A DNA stretch of 34,945 bases from Edwardsiella ictaluri ATCC 33202 (GTDB lineage: Bacteria > Pseudomonadota > Gammaproteobacteria > Enterobacterales > Enterobacteriaceae): assembly GCF_000264785.1 (NCBI RefSeq), contig NZ_AFJI01000015.1:1-34945 (forward strand), in the 5' to 3' direction. Positions 31,732 to 34,945 of this stretch are shown piece by piece. Below the pieces are notes generated by a model, which did not search any database, was not told the DNA's origin, and saw nothing but the letters and a program-made list of their open reading frames with translations. Made by a program: the position numbers and the translations under genes. Position 1 is the stretch's first letter; every line of letters starts with the position of its first letter.

Positions 31732-34332
31732 ATGGGTAAAGCTCTCGTTATAGTTGAGTCCCCGGCAAAGGCCAAAACCATAAATAAGTATCTCGGCAAT
31801 GACTACGTGGTGAAGTCCAGCGTCGGTCATATCCGCGATCTGCCGACCAGTGGCTCAGCCAGTAAGAAGGGCGCGGCCTCGGCCGGCGATAAAGCGAAGA
31901 CGAAGGCCAAAAAGAATGAGCGTGATGCGTTGGTCAATCGTATGGGGGTCGATCCCTACCATGGTTGGCAGGCACATTACGAAGTTCTGCCGGGCAAAGA
32001 GAAGGTGGTGTCTGAGCTAAAGGCCCTGGCCGAGAAAGCCGATCACATTTATCTGGCAACCGATCTTGACCGCGAAGGAGAGGCCATCGCATGGCATCTG
32101 CGCGAGGTGATTGGCGGTGATGGCAGCCGCTATAGTCGCGTGGTGTTTAACGAAATTACCAAAAACGCCATTCAGCAGGCATTCAGTCAGCCCGGTGAAC
32201 TGAATATCGATCGCGTCAATGCCCAGCAGGCGCGTCGTTTCATGGATCGCGTGGTGGGCTATATGGTCTCGCCACTGCTGTGGAAAAAGGTTGCCCGGGG
32301 CCTCTCGGCGGGTCGAGTCCAGTCCGTCGCCGTACGGTTGATCGTTGAGCGGGAGCGTGAAATTAAGGCCTTTGTGCCGGAAGAGTATTGGGAGTTGCGG
32401 GCCGATCTCGCCGTTGGTGCAGATGTCAGCTTTCAGGCTCAGGTGACCCACTACAACGATAAACCATTTAAACCGGTCAACGCCGCTCAAAGTCAGGCGG
32501 CCGTTACGGCGTTGGAGAACGCCCGTTTCGCGGTGCGCGAGCGTGAGGATAAGCCGACCAGCAGCAAGCCGTCTGCGCCCTTTATTACCTCGACCCTGCA
32601 GCAGGCGGCCAGTACCCGCCTTGGCTTTGGGGTGAAGAAAACCATGATGATGGCCCAGCGTCTGTACGAGGCAGGATACATTACCTATATGCGTACCGAC
32701 TCGACCAACCTGAGTCAGGATGCCCTGAATATGGTACGGGCCTACATCGGTGATAATTTTGGCGCGGAGTACCTACCGACAGACGCCAACGTCTACGCCA
32801 GCAAGGATAACTCCCAAGAGGCTCATGAGGCGATCCGTCCGTCGGATGTCAGCGTGCTGGCCGACGATCTCAAGGGGATGGAGGCCGATGCGCTGAAGCT
32901 GTATCAGCTGATCTGGCGCCAGTTTGTCTCCTGCCAGATGACGGCAGCCAAGTATGATGCTAGTACCATTACCGTGCAGGCCGCGGATTATACCCTGAAG
33001 GCGCGCGGACGTACCCTGCGGTTTGATGGTTGGACCCGGGTGCTGCCGCAGCTGCGTAAGGGGGATGAAGATCGCGCCCTGCCGGCGGTGGAGAGCGGGC
33101 GGGCGCTGGATCTGCTGCAGCTGCAGCCCAGCCAGCACTTTACCAAGCCGCCGGCCCGTTTCAGCGAAGCCTCGCTGGTACGAGAGCTGGAGAAGCGTGG
33201 TATCGGCCGCCCGTCAACCTATGCGGCGATTATCTCGACTATCCAGGATCGCGGCTATGTGCGCACCGATAACCGTCGCTTCTACGCGGAAAAGATGGGG
33301 GAGATCGTGACCGATCGCCTGGAGGAGAACTTCCGCGAGCTGATGAGCTATGACTTTACCGCGCACATGGAAGATGGCCTGGACCGCGTCGCCAGTGCTC
33401 AGGCTGACTGGAAGGTGATGCTGGACGGCTTTTTCAGCGACTTCAGTCAACAGTTGGAGGTGGCGGAGAAGCCGCCGGAGGAGGGGGGGATGCGTCCCAA
33501 TCCGATGGTGCTGACCTGCATTGCCTGCCCGACCTGTGAGCGGCAGATGGGGATACGTACTGCCAGCACCGGCGTTTTCCTGGGATGCTCTGGCTATACA
33601 CTGTCGCCCAAAGAGCGCTGTAAAACCACCATCAATCTGGTGCCGGAAGCTGAAGTACTTAATGTGCTGGAGGGCGATGATGCGGAAACCAACGCCCTGC
33701 GCGCGAAGCGACGCTGCCCGAAATGCGGTACGGCAATGGACAGCTACCTGATCGATAACCACCGTAAGCTGCATGTGTGTGGCAATAACCCCGCCTGCGA
33801 TGGCTATGAAGTGGAAGAGGGTGAGTTTCGTATTAAGGGATATGACGGCCCGATCGTAGAGTGTGATAAGTGCGGTGCCGAGATGCATCTGAAGATGGGA
33901 CGCTTTGGCAAGTATATGGGGTGCACCAACGAAGCCTGTAAAAACACCCGTAAGATCCTGCGCAACGGCGAGGTAGCACCGCCGAAGGAGGATCCGGTGC
34001 CGCTGCCGGAGCTGGCGTGTGAGAAGTCAGACGCCTATTTCGTGCTGCGTGATGGCGCCGCGGGGGTGTTCCTGGCGGCCAACACCTTCCCTAAATCACG
34101 TGAAACCCGTGCCCCGCTGGTGGAAGAACTGTACCGCTTCCGCGATCGTCTGCCGGAAAAACTGCGCTATCTGGCGGAGGCTCCGCAGCAGGATGCCCAG
34201 GGTAATGCCACGCTGGTTCGCTTTAGCCGGAAAACCAAGCAGCAGTATGTTTCCAGCGAGAAGGACGGCAAGGCGACGGGCTGGACCGCGTTCTTTATTG
34301 ATGGAAAGTGGGTCGTATCAGAGAAAAAGTAA
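31732..34332 (+). CDS. topA: DNA topoisomerase I
   Basis: TopA relaxes negative supercoils behind RNA polymerase. The 866-residue protein (E. coli 865) has the N-terminal Toprim domain with [12 protein letters not shown] and the metal triad D111, D113, E115 in DLDREGE. The catalytic tyrosine is Y319 in [34 protein letters not shown] is in domain IV. C-terminal zinc-ribbon repeats start at about residue 600, with paired Cys in [19 protein letters not shown] and CDKCGAEMH. The ATG follows aaagagaatt. A strong terminator (34353) ends it. In E. coli cysB follows; here an IS200-type element does. Confidence 0.98.
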   Translation: MGKALVIVESPAKAKTINKYLGNDYVVKSSVGHIRDLPTSGSASKKGAASAGDKAKTKAKKNERDALVNRMGVDPYHGWQAHYEVLPGKEKVVSELKALAEKADHIYLATDLDREGEAIAWHLREVIGGDGSRYSRVVFNEITKNAIQQAFSQPGELNIDRVNAQQARRFMDRVVGYMVSPLLWKKVARGLSAGRVQSVAVRLIVEREREIKAFVPEEYWELRADLAVGADVSFQAQVTHYNDKPFKPVNAAQSQAAVTALENARFAVREREDKPTSSKPSAPFITSTLQQAASTRLGFGVKKTMMMAQRLYEAGYITYMRTDSTNLSQDALNMVRAYIGDNFGAEYLPTDANVYASKDNSQEAHEAIRPSDVSVLADDLKGMEADALKLYQLIWRQFVSCQMTAAKYDASTITVQAADYTLKARGRTLRFDGWTRVLPQLRKGDEDRALPAVESGRALDLLQLQPSQHFTKPPARFSEASLVRELEKRGIGRPSTYAAIISTIQDRGYVRTDNRRFYAEKMGEIVTDRLEENFRELMSYDFTAHMEDGLDRVASAQADWKVMLDGFFSDFSQQLEVAEKPPEEGGMRPNPMVLTCIACPTCERQMGIRTASTGVFLGCSGYTLSPKERCKTTINLVPEAEVLNVLEGDDAETNALRAKRRCPKCGTAMDSYLIDNHRKLHVCGNNPACDGYEVEEGEFRIKGYDGPIVECDKCGAEMHLKMGRFGKYMGCTNEACKNTRKILRNGEVAPPKEDPVPLPELACEKSDAYFVLRDGAAGVFLAANTFPKSRETRAPLVEELYRFRDRLPEKLRYLAEAPQQDAQGNATLVRFSRKTKQQYVSSEKDGKATGWTAFFIDGKWVVSEKK

Positions 34333-34352
34333 TCCCGCAGGGAGATGCTTCT

Positions 34353-34379
34353 ATGCCGGCCTTTAGGCCGGCATTTTTA
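34353..34379 (+). terminator. topA terminator
   Basis: atgccggcc (34353-34361) and ggccggcat (34366-34374) form a perfect 9-bp stem with a ttta loop followed by five U. Confidence 0.92.
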
Positions 34380-34392
34380 TTCCTGCATAAAC

Positions 34393-34413
34393 ACCACCGC
34401 CATAGGAGGTGGT
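34393..34413 (+). repeat. IS200-type left-end hairpin
   Basis: Arms accacc (34393-34398) and ggtggt (34408-34413) enclose a one-base G/A mismatch and then a cc/gg pair around ata. Such imperfect hairpins are what the HUH transposase recognises. Confidence 0.65.
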
Positions 34414-34495
34414 CAGCAATAGGTTGGCTCTGCCAGTAATGCTACTCATGGGAAAATCTGAATATGTTATCCACATAATTGATAGGGATTTAACC

Positions 34496-34887
34496 ATGAG
34501 TAGGTGCCAGAAAGCATCTATGTGCACTGGTGTTGTCAATATCATATTGTTTGGACACCCAAGTACCGATTTCGCATCCTGAGGAACAATGTAGGTAAAG
34601 TGGTCTATAAGCAAATAAGGATCTCAAGTGAACAGCCCGGGATAGAAGTGGTGGAACTGAATGTCCAGATAGCTCATGTTCATTTGCTGGTAAAAGTACC
34701 GCCACGGTTTTCAATTTCACATGTAATAGGTTATTTAAAAGGTAAAACGGCACTTCGATTGCTCAGTAAATGTCCCTACTTACGGAAGAACAAGCTATGG
34801 GGTAATCATTTTTGGGTACGGGGTTACTGCGTGGATACAGTATATATAAACGAAGAAATGTTCAGGAACCATGTGAAATATCAGTAA
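34496..34887 (+). pseudogene. tnpA: IS200-family Y1 transposase TnpA, frameshifted and lacking its catalytic tyrosine
   Basis: The frame from 34504 encodes most of an IS200-type HUH transposase: YHIVWTPKYRFRIL, IEVVELNVQIAHVHLLVKVP (HUH histidines H58 and H60) and LWGNHFWVRGYCVDTV. The usual start peptide (MSRCQKAS) is encoded from ATG 34496 in another frame, so an indel lies near 34520. The family's nucleophilic Tyr stands four residues before a conserved Gln; here the segment reads EEMFRNHVKYQ, with His at that place (H123, Q127). The protein also stops directly after this Gln, short of the usual tail. The copy is almost certainly inactive. The gene symbol names the family. Confidence 0.8.
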
Positions 34888-34945
34888 AAAAATGATATTA
34901 AAGAGAGTTAACTTCCACTAAAAGAGGTGTGAAGGGGAAGGCTCG

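Larger units (their letters stand above)
34381..34945 (+). mobile_element. IS200/IS605-type insertion sequence, partial at window end
   Basis: A left subterminal hairpin (34393-34413: accacc and ggtggt arms with one mismatch, then cc and gg) lies 80 bp before a Y1-transposase gene, as in IS200-like elements that use DNA hairpins and not inverted terminal repeats. The right end is not recognised before the window stops. It sits just behind the topA terminator, a typical place for IS200 elements to settle without harm. Confidence 0.75.

Noticed and set aside
1-34945. CRISPR array, tRNA or rRNA genes
   Set aside because: No regularly spaced repeats of 23-40 bp, no tRNA-like T-arm/anticodon pattern and no rRNA segments were noticed on either strand.

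Overview
The window is a chromosomal segment of a GC-rich member of the Enterobacterales. The backbone follows the order known from Escherichia coli around tonB and trp: yciU-cls-yciY, yciI-tonB-yciA-yciB-yciC-ompW, trpABCDGE-trpL, rnm-yciO, rluB, btuR-yciK-sohB-yciN-topA. Separate trpG and trpD genes and cobS/cobC beside btuR argue against Escherichia and Salmonella. They fit a Hafniaceae or Yersiniaceae-like genome; Edwardsiella is my best guess, which is inference and not proven by the sequence.

Layout. Positions 1-2270 hold yciU, cls (reverse) and the small gene yciY (forward). Positions 2272-6040 occupy the place where E. coli carries kch and look acquired. This stretch has an AT-rich two-gene operon (a YqcI/YcgG, GntA-like putative N-hydroxylase plus a LysE/ArgO-type amino-acid exporter), a Dps ferritin, an orphan terminator that may end a small RNA, and a deleted IS3-family element. 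Positions 6042-13525 return to backbone (yciI, tonB, yciA, yciB, yciC, ompW, and a BON lipoprotein where E. coli has yciEFG). A SulP transporter and a DUF1919 gene are wedged between yciB and yciC.

Positions 13621-20549 are a complete tryptophan operon on the reverse strand. TrpR operator, promoter, leader peptide, attenuator, trpEGDCBA and terminator are all visible. The leader peptide has only one Trp codon. The divergent rnm-yciO operon ends in a small conserved gene, followed by a CRP-like site and a terminator that may delimit an unannotated small RNA. Positions 22645-25498 carry an amino-acid ABC importer without an ATPase gene, a MarA-like AraC regulator and two small genes. Positions 25844-34332 hold rluB, cobS-cobC, btuR-yciK (convergent with cobC), sohB, yciN and topA. 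The window ends inside a decayed IS200-type element.

How the genes relate. The trp genes convert chorismate to tryptophan under repression and attenuation. TonB energises outer-membrane iron and cobalamin receptors, and CobS, CobC and BtuR act in cobalamin salvage. Cls, YciB, YciC and OmpW concern the envelope. The most interesting part for new biology is the putative N-hydroxylase/exporter pair at 3114-4421. The CRP-linked small-RNA candidate at 22498-22633 comes second.
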